Shown here piece by piece: positions 32,480-32,845 of a stretch of DNA of 32,845 nt. The stretch is from Ralstonia sp. UBA689. Its GTDB lineage: Bacteria; Pseudomonadota; Gammaproteobacteria; Burkholderiales; Burkholderiaceae. The position numbers were made by a program, and so were the translations under genes. Position 1 is the first letter of the stretch. Every line of letters starts with the position of its first letter. The stretch covers positions 1-32,845 of the forward strand of contig NZ_DBMV01000043.1 of assembly GCF_002298975.1 (NCBI RefSeq). Direction: 5' to 3'. The notes beneath the pieces are model-generated. The model saw only the letters and a list, made by a program, of their open reading frames with translations. It did no database searches and was not told the origin of the DNA.

Positions 32480-32727
32480 AGTGTCGAGGCGGGTTTCCGG
32501 TGACCCTGACGTCGAACGCGGTTGCGTCAATCAACGTGGCAATAACATGCCGGGCCACCAACCTGGCGCACGACGCTCAATCACTTGCGGTTATCTTCTT
32601 ACCCGCGTTCGACACAGCTTGACAAGGCGATGCAGCCTAGCCTGAAGGCAGGGTCCACATGTTCCGCATGGTGGCCGTACTTGTGGCAGTCTGATGCCAT
32701 CGATTCCGACATGGCGATGGAGATGAT

Positions 32728-32845
32728 GTGAAGAATACTGTGGCCATGGCGCGCGCGCTGATAACAGGCATATTGCTCTGTTTGACCTCGGGGGGCAGTC
32801 AGGCAGCGGCAACGTCGTTGTTTACGCCGGAGGAGCACGCATGGA
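32728..32845 (+). CDS. Start of an exported protein, possibly a BvgS-like sensor kinase (partial)
   Basis: An open frame begins at the GTG at 32728, with GGAG five bases upstream (32719-32722), and runs off the window. The 39 visible residues form a signal peptide (ALITGILLCLTSGGSQAAA) followed by LFTPEEHAW. The phrase (L/F)TPEExAW is common at the start of the periplasmic solute-binding domains of BvgS-like hybrid kinases. That identity is only a guess from nine residues. A 33-codon frame (32630-32731) ends in ATGTGA overlapping this start and could be a leader peptide. Confidence 0.5.
   Translation, partial: MKNTVAMARALITGILLCLTSGGSQAAATSLFTPEEHAW

Overview
The window is high-GC DNA that is mostly coding. 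Gene content and protein style point to a beta-proteobacterium of the Burkholderiaceae, most likely Ralstonia. The pointers are a YaeQ protein, an S4/YbcJ protein, a family I.2 lipase with its foldase, tctBA, long-form NfeD with slipin, and SorAB. This taxonomic call is from recognition, not from a database search. Nothing looks like a phage, plasmid or CRISPR locus, and I see no complete insertion sequence. Most genes are housekeeping or metabolic, in short operons.

Layout. 1-3000 (minus strand): an ankyrin-repeat protein, a ChaC-type gamma-glutamylcyclotransferase, tRNA-Cys, an FKBP prolyl isomerase and YaeQ. 3142-7298 (plus): two translationally coupled envelope genes of unknown function, DUF2339 and DUF3999, closed by a terminator. 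7353-12570 (minus): MAPEG protein, S4 RNA-binding protein, YceI, glnS, lipase foldase and secreted lipase. 12738-16675 (minus): tctA and tctB without tctC, a DUF2214 membrane protein and a class III CoA-transferase. 16859-19501 (plus): alaS with a strong terminator. 19813-21965 (plus): two overlapping paralogues of the 'purine nucleoside permease' (NUP) family. 22353-25523 (minus): the slipin/NfeD membrane-protease pair and a LysR regulator. 25635-29879 (plus): a YbfB-type MFS transporter divergent from the LysR gene, then a class II aldolase-fold protein, a 4-OT tautomerase, a threonine aldolase, a Nudix hydrolase and TusA. 29978-32372 (minus): SorA/SorB sulfite dehydrogenase and a LysE exporter. 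32728-end: the start of an exported protein, possibly a BvgS-like sensor kinase.

The least explained piece of DNA is the 387-bp gap between the convergent nup2 and slipin genes. It holds about 13 degenerate copies of a short palindrome (core GGTTC-A-GAACC) spaced almost exactly 21 bp apart, which is two helical turns. Other points to follow are the NUP pair (export signals plus nucleoside-phosphorylase-like motifs, which fit poorly with a permease), the DUF2339/DUF3999 pair, a 13-of-14 inverted repeat ahead of the last gene, a tRNA-Cys with one extra base, and an aldolase-fold protein that seems to lack the catalytic acid.

Functional links. Lipase and foldase form a secretion and folding pair. 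NfeD and slipin form a membrane protease and scaffold pair. SorA and SorB oxidise sulfite in the periplasm. TusA is a sulfur carrier that lies convergent to sorAB. The LysR gene probably controls the divergent MFS gene.
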